A stretch of DNA of 64,000 bases from an uncultured Collinsella sp. GTDB taxonomy: Bacteria > Actinomycetota > Coriobacteriia > Coriobacteriales > Coriobacteriaceae. Under the pieces are notes generated by a model. That model made no database searches, was not told the DNA's origin, and saw only the letters and a list, made by a program, of their open reading frames with translations. Where the stretch lies: contig UQUL01000002.1 of the NCBI GenBank assembly GCA_900544235.1, forward strand, positions 30,584 to 94,583, in the 5' to 3' direction. A program made the position numbers and the translations under genes. Shown here one piece after another: positions 51,808 to 59,695 of the stretch; positions within the stretch are counted from its first letter, which is position 1, and each line of letters begins with the position of its first letter.

Positions 51808-52107
51808 ATGCAGCAGCTGATGACGAGGGAAATCGCCAAGACGGCTCCAAGGCTCTACGAGCAGGACGGAGCAGAGGACCCCACGGTCTATGCCCACTAC
51901 TTCTCGTGCATGAACGGATGGGACTGGTGGCTGCTCGAGTTCGACGGCACGGACGAGGCGTTCGGCCTCGTCGAGGGCTACGACGACGAGCTCGGCTACT
52001 TCAGCATCAAGGAGATGGAGGAGCTGAACCGCCAGATGGGGTTCGCCGCCGTCGAGCGCGACGAGCACTTCTCCCCGAAGCCGCTCAGCGCCGTCAGGAG
52101 GAGGTAG
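51808..52107 (+). CDS. DUF2958-like small protein
   Basis: A 99-aa protein. MQQLMTREIAKTAPRLYEQD is followed by DPTVYAHYFSCMNGWDWWLL, EFDGTDEAFGLVEGYDDELG and a YFSIKEMEELN segment, the usual layout of DUF2958 proteins from conjugative elements (short domain with conserved aromatic residues and GYFSLxEL). ATG 51808 follows GGAGGAAGAG; the frame upstream is GC-rich non-coding. Overall function unknown. Confidence 0.75.
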   Translation: MQQLMTREIAKTAPRLYEQDGAEDPTVYAHYFSCMNGWDWWLLEFDGTDEAFGLVEGYDDELGYFSIKEMEELNRQMGFAAVERDEHFSPKPLSAVRRR

Positions 52108-52111
52108 CCGC

Positions 52112-52708
52112 ATGGTCACGGTCGAGTTCGACTCCATGGGCGAGGCGGTCCGCCTCGCCCTCGTGGCCGGGGAGTACGTGGGCGGCGGCCTCGCCGTCCT
52201 CCTCCTCGACGCCACGGACCCGCGCTCCGACGGCTACATGGCCGAGTGGGGCGTGCTCACGGCGAACGTGCCGGCTGCGGCCGAGTGGTGCCGCGGGCAC
52301 GGCAACATCGCCATCGACGCCGCGGTCCCCGCGGCACTCCTCAAGGCACTCGTGGCCGCCGGCATACTCCGGATGGCCGGCCGCTCGGCTGCGTCCGGGA
52401 TGGCCCGCTACCCGCTGGCCACGGTCGCCGGGCACGCCCTCGACGGCATGGGCGGCCTGACCGAGACCCTCGAGGAGGCGCTCGGCTCGACGGTCGTCGT
52501 CGAGTACGAGTCAGGCGGCGACGGCGGCGCGTTCGAGGCGGGGACCGCGCCGGCGGGCTCGGCCGAGCTCGAGCGCCTCATCGCCGCCGCGAGGTCCGAG
52601 GCCGACGCGTTGGCGGCCGCCGGCGGATGGGCGGCCGTCCGGGTCGGTTTCGGGGACGCCGAGACCATCGACTGCGAGACGGGCCGGACGGTCTACGTCG
52701 CGGGGTGA
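52112..52708 (+). CDS. Hypothetical protein (DUF4313-like start), element-associated
   Basis: A 198-aa, very Ala/Gly-rich protein. The start MVTVEFDSMGEAVRLALVAG and LAVLLLDATDPRSDGYMAEW resembles DUF4313 proteins of mobile elements. The middle may be a helical region (residues 60-115), and the C-terminal part repeats a compact motif (VRVGFGDAETIDCETGRTVY). It starts 4 nt after the DUF2958-like gene, so both form an operon that ends at the terminator at 52725. Confidence 0.55.
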   Translation: MVTVEFDSMGEAVRLALVAGEYVGGGLAVLLLDATDPRSDGYMAEWGVLTANVPAAAEWCRGHGNIAIDAAVPAALLKALVAAGILRMAGRSAASGMARYPLATVAGHALDGMGGLTETLEEALGSTVVVEYESGGDGGAFEAGTAPAGSAELERLIAAARSEADALAAAGGWAAVRVGFGDAETIDCETGRTVYVAG

Positions 52709-52724
52709 AATAGGAGGAGAGCGC

Positions 52725-52757
52725 AAGCGCGGTCCGGATGGGCCGCGCTTTTCTTTT
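52725..52757 (+). terminator. Intrinsic terminator after the DUF4313-like gene
   Basis: AAGCGCGGTCC-GGAT-GGGCCGCGCTT (11 bp, one wobble) followed by TTCTTTT. Confidence 0.8.
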
Positions 52758-52910
52758 CCCGGGGATGCGGAACTCCCGCCGCCCAAGTGCCTTGGACGGT
52801 GGGAGCAGGATAAGGGCGCACTACGGGCGCCCGGGATTTTGCGGCGCAACTCGGCGGGCCGAGTTCGTTTTCGCTGGTAGCGTTGCCGGTCAAGCCGGAA
52901 AGGCGACGGC

Positions 52911-52980
52911 GGCCCTCCGTCATACGCGCCCCGAGCGCCGTATGACGGAGGGCCGTTTGCGCGGGCAGGGCCGTATGACG
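52911..52980. repeat. 16-bp inverted repeat plus direct repeats of CCGTATGACG
   Basis: GGCCCTCCGTCATACG (52911-52926) pairs exactly with 52939-52954 around 12 nt, and CCGTATGACG at 52938-52947 recurs at 52971-52980. Three CGTATGACG boxes (one inverted, two direct) lie just 3' of the coupling-protein gene. This could be a binding array for the RHH protein or an oriT. Nothing else is seen in 52758-52910. Confidence 0.5.
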
Positions 52981-52982
52981 CG

Positions 52983-54941
52983 TCAGAACCCGTCGGGCGC
53001 CGCGGACACCTTGCGCTTCCTGCCGCCGGACGGCGACCCCTTGGGCTTTTTCGGCTTCTCCGGGATACGCCAGACCGGTGCCGGGGCGTCGTTGCGGGCC
53101 TCCCCCTCGAGCGCCCGCGCGAGCAGCGCGCCCTCGGCCTCCGGCGACGTCATGCCCAGCAGCGGCCCCAAGAACGTCTCCGTGATGTCGCGGCTGGCGA
53201 GCGCCATCGGTCCCTCCGCGTCGATCACGAGCGCGCCGTTCTCGCGCGCGCTCCAGGCCATGAGCTCCGACGGGGTGATCAGCGGACGGCGCGCCACGGA
53301 GAACGACTTGCCGGACGAGGAGCTCTGCGTACCCTTGGTGGAGCTCTGCCCGGTCGTCTTGACACTGTAGTCGCCGAGTCGCTTGCTGATCTCCTCCGCC
53401 TCGCCGACGGACTCTACCGAGAGGACGACCTGGGTGCCGAGCAGCGCCAGCAGCGCGTCCGACTCTGCCCTGGAGTAGCCGCACCGGGCCTCGAGCAGGC
53501 GGGTGTTCTGGAGCACGAAGACGACGTGCAGGCCGATGCTGCGGACCTCCGCGAGATCGCCGAGGAGGCGGGGGATCTTGGGGATCCCGGACCCTTCGTC
53601 GATGGCGAGCAGGGTCTCGGCCGGCAGCCTGCCGCCCGACAGGCGCGCGGTCTCGCGCAGCGCCGACAGCGCCTGGGAGAAGATGCACGAGACGAGCGCG
53701 CCGCGGTCCCCTCGGTCCGTCGCGCTGGCGATGTAGAGGATGGTGGACTTGCGCCCGACCGATGCGAGGTCGACCTCGCCGTCCCAGAGCATTCGGCTGA
53801 CGTCGTCGTCGCAGAAGGACATGAGGTAGTTGCGCGCGGTGGAGACGAGGGCCTCCCCTCCGCCGCCGTTCGACGAGGCGACGAGGAGGAACTGGCGCGC
53901 CGGGTTTCCCGCCGGCAGGTCCGCGGCGAGCTCCTCCAGCGACTTCACGGCGTTCTTCCCGTCGCGGGGTTCCAGGAGCGCGAGCACGGTCGAGAGGTTC
54001 CGCGCGCCGTCGGGGATCCGCTCGTCCGCTATCGCGAGCAGGCAGAGGCCGGTCAGCAGGTTGCGGCTGGCGTCCGTGAAGAACCTCTGGCCAGAGGAGA
54101 AGGCATCGGGCACGATGGCGGACGACAGCTCGCGGAGCTCGGCCACGGCACCGGCGACGCCCTCGGTCCCGAGTGCCGCGATAGCGCGGTCGAGGGGGTT
54201 GAACCTCGCCGACTTGACGGGCTCGTCGAGCCGAATGGCGACGACCTCCATCCCGGCCCTCCTGGCGAGCGGCTCGGTCCATGCGCGGATCTCGGACTTC
54301 GGGTCGTGGACGATGACGGAGGTCGGGATCCCGTGGGCGTTGCGGTCGATCGCGGCGGCCACGCTGACGGCAAGAGACCTTCTCGTCTTGCCTGCGCCGC
54401 TGCCCGCCCTTATGAGACAGTGGATGGCCGGGACCATCGCGATCCCGCCGCCGACGCAGCCGGCCGCAACGAGCCCCCTCGCGGCCTCCTTCCCGTCCCA
54501 CGGCGGGCAGCGCCTTGCGACCCTGGACGGCCTCGACTCGAGCCAGGCGTCCCCGTGCGTGCGCGTGGGCGCGCGGTCGCCGGCGAACGTCCCGTCGTGG
54601 AGCCTCAGCCACGAACGTGCCCACGAGACGAGGCCGAGGACCATGATGGTGACTGCGACGGCTGCGACCGCGGCCAGCAGCCCGCCCACTTTCCCGGTTG
54701 CCAACGTGTCGGCGAGCGTATCCAACGGGTTGCGGAGGACGGTGTCGGGCTCGGCCCCCGGGTCGCCAACCTGCAAGTGCAACAGGGTGGAGAGGTCGGA
54801 GGCGAGCGATGCCATCCACCAGCTCGCGTAGTCCCACGCGCTGACGGTCGCGATGGCGGCGACGACGGCGACTATACCGTGGGCCGCCAGCGTGTCGGCG
54901 AGCTCCCTCCTCATGTTGCGGTTGAAGGATTTGGGTTTCAT
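52983..54941 (-). CDS. VirD4/TraG-type conjugative coupling protein (T4CP)
   Basis: A 652-aa inner-membrane ATPase that brings the relaxase-DNA complex to the secretion channel. Two N-terminal helices (about 20-38 and 87-107), Walker A RAGSGAGKTRRSLAV (about 178-192), VIVHDPKSEIRAWTEPLARR, the Walker B-like LLAIDEGSGIPKIPRLLGDL and VVFVLQNTRLLEARCG all match TraG/VirD4. A Ser/Thr-rich segment lies near 560. Start 54941 overlaps the relaxase stop by ATGA. A helper T4SS would be needed; none is encoded here. Confidence 0.92.
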   Translation of the reverse strand: MKPKSFNRNMRRELADTLAAHGIVAVVAAIATVSAWDYASWWMASLASDLSTLLHLQVGDPGAEPDTVLRNPLDTLADTLATGKVGGLLAAVAAVAVTIMVLGLVSWARSWLRLHDGTFAGDRAPTRTHGDAWLESRPSRVARRCPPWDGKEAARGLVAAGCVGGGIAMVPAIHCLIRAGSGAGKTRRSLAVSVAAAIDRNAHGIPTSVIVHDPKSEIRAWTEPLARRAGMEVVAIRLDEPVKSARFNPLDRAIAALGTEGVAGAVAELRELSSAIVPDAFSSGQRFFTDASRNLLTGLCLLAIADERIPDGARNLSTVLALLEPRDGKNAVKSLEELAADLPAGNPARQFLLVASSNGGGGEALVSTARNYLMSFCDDDVSRMLWDGEVDLASVGRKSTILYIASATDRGDRGALVSCIFSQALSALRETARLSGGRLPAETLLAIDEGSGIPKIPRLLGDLAEVRSIGLHVVFVLQNTRLLEARCGYSRAESDALLALLGTQVVLSVESVGEAEEISKRLGDYSVKTTGQSSTKGTQSSSSGKSFSVARRPLITPSELMAWSARENGALVIDAEGPMALASRDITETFLGPLLGMTSPEAEGALLARALEGEARNDAPAPVWRIPEKPKKPKGSPSGGRKRKVSAAPDGF

Positions 54942-56293
54942 CTTCTCATTGTCCTTTCTATCCTGTTCGCAATCTTCACGGTCGGGGCACTCGACGGCCC
55001 GGTGCCGCCGGATGCCAGGATCCGCAGGGCCGAGGCGATGAGCCGCAGGACCCTCTCTCCGGCCTCGTCCCCCATGTCGCGGCCACCGGCGTCCCGCGTG
55101 GCCTCCCTTGCGATGAAGGCCGTCATCGCGGCCGCGCGTCCGAGGGCCGGGCCGGCCGACGGCACCTGCCGGAAGATCCGCTCCGCCGTGGGGCACCCCT
55201 TTAAGTCGTTGCGTTCGATCGACTGGCCGCGGGCGACCTTTCGGCCGATTGCCTCAAGGCGCCTTTTCGGGATACAGGCCCGGGCCTCGGTGGCGAGGCC
55301 GGCCTCCCGCCGCCTCTCCACCGCCGGGCCGGTTCTGGGCGCGGCGCGTCGCGTCGGCATCTCCTCACGAGTCGGCGTCCTGTCGGGTACCAGGACGCGC
55401 AGGGCCGCGTTCTCGCACCGGAGGCCGAGGTCGGCGGCGACCCTGCGAGCATAGGCGTCTCGGGCCTCCCCGGTCAGGCACTTGAGGCCGGCGCACCTCT
55501 CGACCGCCTTCCCGTGGCGGTCCAGCGCGCCGGCGAGCTCGGGGGAGCCGGATGCCGCCCGGTCGAGGGCCTCCCTCAGCGCGGCGGACGTCTCCGGGTG
55601 GAACCGCCTGAGGTGGGCGGCCTCAATCCTTCCGTCCGGCGGCAGCTCGATATCGAAACGGTTCCGGTCGATGCGGGAGACGGCGTCCAGCGCGGCCTCC
55701 CTCGCGAGGTCGCGCTCGATGTAGGCCTCCCGCAGCAGCGGCGCCATGGCCTTCGAGGAGATCTCGAGCCGCGCCGCCTCCATCTTCCGCTTGGGGAGCA
55801 GCGCGTCCCACTCGCCCGCGTGGTCGACCGTGAGGATGTGGACGTGGTGGCTCGTGCCGTTGACATGCATCGCCGCGTAGAACTCCACGCGGCTCTCGGG
55901 CACACCGGTCATCTCGGAGAAGAGCCTCGGCCACTCGGAGCGCACCAGCGCCTGCCAGGCGTCCAGGCGGTCGAGGCCGGCAGCTGGGGCGATGTCGTTC
56001 GGGACCGTGACGACGGTGGTGAGCACCGCACCGCCGTTTTGGGCGATGGCACGCCTGGCCTCCGCCACGGCGACCGGGCCGTCCGCGCCCCAGAGGCCGC
56101 CCGTCGAGCCGGTCCTGTTCGCGGCGTAGGCGGCCAGGCCGTCCACGCCGAGCCTCCTGCCGTCCGCCTCGCTTACCTCGATGACGACGCCGCGGCGGGT
56201 GCCGGCGTATGCCGCCAGGCCTGCGGCGGTCGCCCTCGCAGACGCTCCCGCGCGGACGACGGAGTGGTTGACGATGACGGGCGGGCTAGCCAT
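54938..56293 (-). CDS. Relaxase, MobL/MobP-like
   Basis: A 451-aa DNA-nicking transesterase. The N-terminal domain starts ASPPVIVNHSVVRAGASARA and contains the histidine metal-binding motif AMHVNGTSHHVHILTVDHAG (His149/150/152), the hallmark of HUH relaxases. The candidate nucleophile Tyr may be in the first 60 residues (AAYAGTRRG or AAYAANRTG). The C-terminal third is Arg/Ala-rich. It overlaps the RHH gene upstream and the T4CP downstream, forming one mobilization operon. Confidence 0.85.
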   Translation of the reverse strand: MASPPVIVNHSVVRAGASARATAAGLAAYAGTRRGVVIEVSEADGRRLGVDGLAAYAANRTGSTGGLWGADGPVAVAEARRAIAQNGGAVLTTVVTVPNDIAPAAGLDRLDAWQALVRSEWPRLFSEMTGVPESRVEFYAAMHVNGTSHHVHILTVDHAGEWDALLPKRKMEAARLEISSKAMAPLLREAYIERDLAREAALDAVSRIDRNRFDIELPPDGRIEAAHLRRFHPETSAALREALDRAASGSPELAGALDRHGKAVERCAGLKCLTGEARDAYARRVAADLGLRCENAALRVLVPDRTPTREEMPTRRAAPRTGPAVERRREAGLATEARACIPKRRLEAIGRKVARGQSIERNDLKGCPTAERIFRQVPSAGPALGRAAAMTAFIAREATRDAGGRDMGDEAGERVLRLIASALRILASGGTGPSSAPTVKIANRIERTMRR

Positions 56294-56747
56294 CGGCGCG
56301 CTCGCGCGCGTGGAGCTTCACCTCGTCGATGCGGCCGAGGCCCGCGCGGCTGAGCTCGCCGGCCTGCGCGAGGTAGTTCTTCCAGATGTCCGCGACGGGG
56401 ACGTCGTCGAGCGAGGCGTAGGAGGCCTTGAGGACGTCTGCCGACATGAGGCCGGCCATGATGGCGGCAGTCATGGGGCGCGAGAGGACCGCGGCGATGC
56501 GGTCCTCGGTGGCGTCGAGCTTGCGCTCGATGTCGAGTGCGGCGACGTCCATGCGGGCGTCGACGACGCCGCGGATGAAGCCCGCGACCTCGTTGCCGTA
56601 GAGGTCGAGCCCCTCCGCGGCGAGCGCCGAGCGCAGGAGCGAGCGGATCTCGTCGCTGATGTTGGAGTTGCTGAGTTCGGCCCGCGTCTTGAGGGCGGTG
56701 TAGAGCTTTGAGTCGAGTTTCACGCTGACGGTTTTAGTTTTTGTCAT
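56286..56747 (-). CDS. Ribbon-helix-helix mobilization accessory protein (MobC/RlxS-like)
   Basis: A 153-aa protein. An N-terminal RHH (about 1-45, KTVSVKLDSKLYTALKTRAE, SNSNISDEIRSLLRSALAAE) is followed by a helical domain. In mobilizable elements such proteins bind oriT and assist the relaxase. Its position as first gene of the mob operon fits. It overlaps the relaxase start by 8 nt. Confidence 0.8.
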   Translation of the reverse strand: MTKTKTVSVKLDSKLYTALKTRAELSNSNISDEIRSLLRSALAAEGLDLYGNEVAGFIRGVVDARMDVAALDIERKLDATEDRIAAVLSRPMTAAIMAGLMSADVLKASYASLDDVPVADIWKNYLAQAGELSRAGLGRIDEVKLHARERADG

Positions 56748-56761
56748 CTAGACTCCTTAAC

Positions 56762-56791
56762 AAACGGGGGCCAAATGGCCCCCGTTTTTAG
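56762..56791. terminator. Bidirectional hairpin between the mob operon and the 147-aa gene
   Basis: AAACGGGGGCC-AAAT-GGCCCCCGTTTTTA; a 9-11 bp stem with a T-run on the plus strand and a shorter one on the minus strand, where it follows the stop of the 147-aa gene. Confidence 0.7.
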
Positions 56792-57231
56792 CAAGATACT
56801 GTGAAGGTGATCGGATAGTTCTCTGGTGCCTTATCAGCTGGTAATGGCATATAAGCGATAAGTTTGTTAGAGAGTTCAAGACTGTCGAGGTCAATTGATT
56901 CCTCGATTTTCTCAATGGGACTGAGGCTGAAACCGCCGGAATAAGCACCCGCTCCCAAAATGATGCGTGCGAGGTCGGCCTTGGGGATGTCCTTCCAACG
57001 CCTAATGATTTCAACTACGATCGACGCACGTTTTTCGTTCAGTTTCTCAGCAACGGTCTGAGTAACGATAAGTGCGCTCGGTGCATGCTTCACCGGATAT
57101 TTGAACTTCAGAAGTGCCGGGCCCGAGTAGGCGGGAACGCCGGTATCAAGAACGATTTCGGAGTCATGCGGGACGGAGTACAGCAGCTCGCCGCGTTCAA
57201 TGACGCCGTTGGCTTTATCGAATTCAAACAT
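56788..57231 (-). CDS. Hypothetical protein (147 aa)
   Basis: MFEFDKANGVIERGELLYSV starts a mostly beta/alpha acidic protein with LDTGVPAYSGPALLKFKYPV, RASIVVEIIRRWKDIPKADL and a C-terminal IAYMPLPADKAPENYPITFT. I do not recognise the family. It lies between the mob operon and the Xis gene on the same strand and has AT-richer composition than the mob genes. GGAGGAT precedes the start. Confidence 0.6.
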   Translation of the reverse strand: MFEFDKANGVIERGELLYSVPHDSEIVLDTGVPAYSGPALLKFKYPVKHAPSALIVTQTVAEKLNEKRASIVVEIIRRWKDIPKADLARIILGAGAYSGGFSLSPIEKIEESIDLDSLELSNKLIAYMPLPADKAPENYPITFTVSC

Positions 57232-57277
57232 ATAATCCTCCAGGGCTTTGTATTGGTTGGTTTCCCGTAACCTTTGG

Positions 57278-57487
57278 TTAATTTGATGCGCCGATATACT
57301 TGAGAACGCTATCGCGGTTGATTCGCCATAACTTGCCGCACTTCACGGCTTTGAACGTCCCGTTCTGGCAGAGGCGGTAGACAGAGCGGTCGCTGATGCC
57401 GAGCAGGTACGCGACCGGCAGCGGATCGACGATATCCGGCATACTGCGGAAGTCGTCGACTCCGATACGCTTTTCTTTGAATTTCAT
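57278..57487 (-). CDS. Excisionase-like HTH protein
   Basis: A 69-aa protein: DFRSMPDIVDPLPVAYLLGI, then SDRSVYRLCQNGTFKAVKCG and KLWRINRDSVLKYIG. This is the HTH_17 (excisionase) pattern. It follows AAAGGAG and is transcribed towards the 147-aa gene. It probably controls excision of the element with the integrase. Confidence 0.85.
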   Translation of the reverse strand: MKFKEKRIGVDDFRSMPDIVDPLPVAYLLGISDRSVYRLCQNGTFKAVKCGKLWRINRDSVLKYIGASN

Positions 57488-57618
57488 TTCGGTCTCCTTT
57501 CTGGAATTTGCCGATTTCTCTTATTTCGCAGTCTGACACGCCGCCGCCGGCATTCGTCAAAGTACGGGCAGGGCGGACGCTATGGACAAAAAAGACGTTG
57601 AAGGGTCGAGGCAACAAG

Positions 57619-57643
57619 AAAAGGCCCGGTTAAAGCCGGGCCT
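57619..57643 (-). terminator. Intrinsic terminator of the integrase gene
   Basis: On the minus strand AGGCCCGGCTTTAACCGGGCCTTTTC follows the integrase stop: an 8-bp GC stem and a T-run. The remaining 57488-57682 has no further gene. Confidence 0.75.
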
Positions 57644-57682
57644 CCGAGCCACTGTTGACTTCTTTGCTTGCGACGAAGCAAA

Positions 57683-58888
57683 TCACTCTTTATATAAGCG
57701 TTCAAGAGTTCTCATAGCCGATGCGGTGGCTGCTGGGTCGGCACTGGCGTATCTGTCGAGTGTCATCGACGCCTTCGAGTGCCCCATGAGGCTTGCGAGA
57801 GTCCTCGGGTCGATTCCGTTGGAAACGGCGTACGTTGCAAAACTGTGCCTGAGGTCGTGGAAGGTGACGGTGTTCTTGTTCAAGACACCATGGAGCTTCA
57901 AGGCCTTTGCCAGGGCCCGCCAAGCGTCGTTGATCCTGGGCGGTTTCAAGAAGGAACCGTCCGGAAAGCCGAGGACAAACAGTTCGTCGCTGAACTCAAC
58001 GCCCAGATTCGCGCATTCGAACTTCATGTCGGCCTCGCGCTTCGCAAGGTCTTTCATAAGGTCTTTCGGGCAGTTGGGGATAGCGCGCCGGCTGCTAATG
58101 CTCTTGGGGCCCTTGATATAGAACTCGTTATCTGTGTGCCCAATCGCGGCCTCGACTCGGATCGTTGCGGATTTAAAGTCCACGTTTTTCCATTTCAGGG
58201 CGCAGAGCTCGCCGCGCCGCAATCCCGTGTAGAGCGCCATCTTGGCTGCAAGCATCGCTGGGATATCTATGGAGGCGTTCAGAGTGTTCAAGACCCTGGT
58301 TCGCTCTTTGGTTGTAAGCGAATTCGGTAGACCGTAGTTCGCGTCTTCATTTTTGGGGACTTTTGCCCAAGAGGCCACGTTTTCGTCAATCCATTTCTTT
58401 CGCATTCCATATTTGAGCGAGCCTCGTAACAACCGTAGGGAATTGCAGGCGGTGGACCGTGCGTGGGTTGAGGCGATCGCCGTTATCCATTCCTGAACAT
58501 CCTCTTCCGTAAGGTCTTCCAATGGGACATCACCGAGATACGGTTCGATATTCCGGCGGAGCATGCCGTGGTATCCGGTCGCCGTGGAGCGCGCGACGTC
58601 CGCGCACTCGATATCGATATAGCATGTCACGAGCTTTGAAACGGTGATACCAAGCCCCTTGGGTTTAGCTGCTTCTGCGGTGGCCTTCTCATTGAGAGAT
58701 GCGCGGATGGATTCGGCCTCGAGCATGGCGGCATCGCGATGCTTATGGCTTCTGCCTTTATCGCGCCCTCGATGTTCCAAGAGCTGAGTCTTCTTATGCC
58801 AGATGCCGTTCTCCAAATAGGGGAACTGTGCGCGCCAGCGATCGTCCTTAAACTTATAAATAGACGAGGTGGTGTATTTTTCTTCCAT
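57683..58888 (-). CDS. Tyrosine recombinase (phage-type integrase)
   Basis: A 401-aa integrase. A short N-terminal arm-binding part (about 1-60, SSIYKFKDDRWRAQFPYLEN), SAM-like core-binding domain (about 75-170) and catalytic domain with the Arg in YTGLRRGELCALKWKNVDF, HDLRHSFATYAVSNG (His344, Arg347), LMGHSKASMTLDRYAS (His370 and nucleophile Tyr380). It lies about 150 nt from attR, with three TGTGCAAT arm-type sites just upstream. It should catalyse integration into tRNA-Thr(UGU) and excision with an Xis protein. Confidence 0.95.
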   Translation of the reverse strand: MEEKYTTSSIYKFKDDRWRAQFPYLENGIWHKKTQLLEHRGRDKGRSHKHRDAAMLEAESIRASLNEKATAEAAKPKGLGITVSKLVTCYIDIECADVARSTATGYHGMLRRNIEPYLGDVPLEDLTEEDVQEWITAIASTHARSTACNSLRLLRGSLKYGMRKKWIDENVASWAKVPKNEDANYGLPNSLTTKERTRVLNTLNASIDIPAMLAAKMALYTGLRRGELCALKWKNVDFKSATIRVEAAIGHTDNEFYIKGPKSISSRRAIPNCPKDLMKDLAKREADMKFECANLGVEFSDELFVLGFPDGSFLKPPRINDAWRALAKALKLHGVLNKNTVTFHDLRHSFATYAVSNGIDPRTLASLMGHSKASMTLDRYASADPAATASAMRTLERLYKE

Positions 58889-58898
58889 TGTCCCTCCG

Positions 58899-58929
58899 TG
58901 TGCAATCGCGTGTGCAATGAGTGTGCAAT
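58899..58929. repeat. Right integrase arm-type sites: three TGTGCAAT repeats
   Basis: TGTGCAAT at 58899, 58911 and 58922 (12- and 11-bp spacing), just before the integrase start and in the same orientation as the left array. They overlap the integrase leader, so the integrase could also control its own expression. Confidence 0.7.
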
Positions 58930-59042
58930 TTGACTGTTTCGGAGACGTCTCAAGTGAGACTATAAGCGGAAAACGAAAGAAAAAGGCGAGGTTACGGTCG
59001 CTATAGTCGCAGATGGACGCTATTAACCAGAATGGAAAGCAA

Positions 59043-59086
59043 TGTAATCAGTGGGTTGCAGGTTCGATTCCTGTCACTGGCTCCAT
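59043..59086. repeat. attR (44-bp copy of the tRNA-Thr 3' end)
   Basis: Identical to 41310-41353. It lacks the 5' half of the tRNA, so it is not a second tRNA gene. Host sequence resumes at 59087. Confidence 0.92.
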
Positions 59087-59180
59087 GAGAGTTTCGGGCT
59101 CTGTTCCCTTGTGGGACAGGGCCCGTTTCTATTTATGTCTATAAGTCAGCGGGTGTGGCGCCAACCAAGCTTCAGGTTTG

Positions 59181-59317
59181 TCTCGATCTGTAACACGAAG
59201 GGGCGGAAAACCGTTCTTACTGTTACAGATCGAGATGGAAGGTTGAGGATCTGTCCATTTGTTTCAATCTGTAACAGTTAGGAGGAAATAACCTGCCTAG
59301 TTGTTACAGATTGAGAC
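59181..59317. repeat. Palindrome array A-B: two copies of a 57-bp inverted repeat
   Basis: Copy A: TCTCGATCTGTAACA (59181-59195) and exact reverse complement (59221-59235). Copy B: GTTTCAATCTGTAACA (59261-59276) and TGTTACAGATTGAGAC (59302-59317). Each has a 25-nt centre; A's centre ends GGAAAACCGTTCTTAC, as does copy D at 63.6 kb. The same family occurs three times at 63506-63718. The units are about 81 bp apart. Confidence 0.85.
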
Positions 59318-59371
59318 AATGCAGGGGGCTAACCATTTTGGCTGGTGCTGCGCAAAAGAATCTGGTTGATG

Positions 59372-59653
59372 TTAGAGAAAAAGCCCCGCCCATTTGGGCG
59401 GGGCTAACAGACCTGCTCGTCTACCCCCTACGACGTCGTAACTGTAACCATTGTCATCGGGGAGGGGATCGTCGCCTGGGTCTAACAGATAGTCTTCTTC
59501 GGATTCATAAATGTTGGTTGCGGAGATACTGTTCTTGTAACCACATTCAGTGCAAACCCACGTGTACTTGTGATCGTCAAAACTTGGCTGATTGCTGAGA
59601 TGGGCGTTGCAACGATCGCATCACCAATCAACATCGGGAAATCTATCGCTCAT
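59372..59653 (-). pseudogene. Zinc-ribbon protein with in-frame TGA
   Basis: From ATG 59653 (ribosome site AAAGGGGTG) the frame reads MSDRFPDVDW, then TGA (59621-59623), then CDRCNAHLSNQPSFDDHKYT, WVCTECGYKNSISATNIYES and an acidic tail. The two CxxC pairs (CDRC, CTEC) form a zinc ribbon common in small gut-bacterial and phage proteins that read DWYCD or DWWCD at this site, so TGA replaces one residue. Either a nonsense mutation or recoding. Its terminator hairpin lies inside the 3' end. Confidence 0.65.
59381..59406 (-). terminator. Intrinsic terminator (minus strand)
   Basis: AGCCCCGCC-CAAATG-GGCGGGGCT followed on the minus strand by TTTTCTC, within the 3' end of the zinc-ribbon frame. Confidence 0.75.
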
Positions 59654-59690
59654 ATCTACACCCCTTTATCGCCAGTTGATATGAGCGATA
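59644..59690 (-). promoter_or_regulatory. Hairpin that buries the start codon of the zinc-ribbon gene
   Basis: TATCGCTCATATC (59644-59656) and its exact reverse complement (59678-59690) form a 13-bp stem on the transcript. The ATG start codon lies inside one arm and the ribosome site in the loop. The other arm follows the T-rich end of the upstream gene. It could be a terminator for that gene and a translation switch for this one. Confidence 0.5.
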
Positions 59691-59695
59691 AAAAA

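Larger units (their letters stand above)
41310..59086. mobile_element. Integrative mobilizable element in tRNA-Thr (about 17.7 kb)
   Basis: A 44-bp direct repeat of the tRNA 3' end occurs at both ends (41310-41353 and 59043-59086), and a tyrosine integrase lies next to the right copy. Inside are two excisionase-like HTH genes, a relaxase, RHH accessory and VirD4 coupling protein, a Type ISP restriction-modification gene and several accessory genes. No conjugative channel genes are present, so it is an IME, or a decayed ICE. Base composition is mosaic: AT-rich left and right arms and a very GC-rich 49.3-56.7 kb core. Confidence 0.9.

Noticed and set aside
53526..55454. Long plus-strand frame opposite the coupling protein and relaxase
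   Set aside because: Arg/Gly/Pro-rich shadow; the minus-strand genes have Walker and histidine motifs and coupled overlaps.
59040..59088. Second tRNA-Thr gene
   Set aside because: Only the 3' half is present; it is the attR copy of the attachment site.
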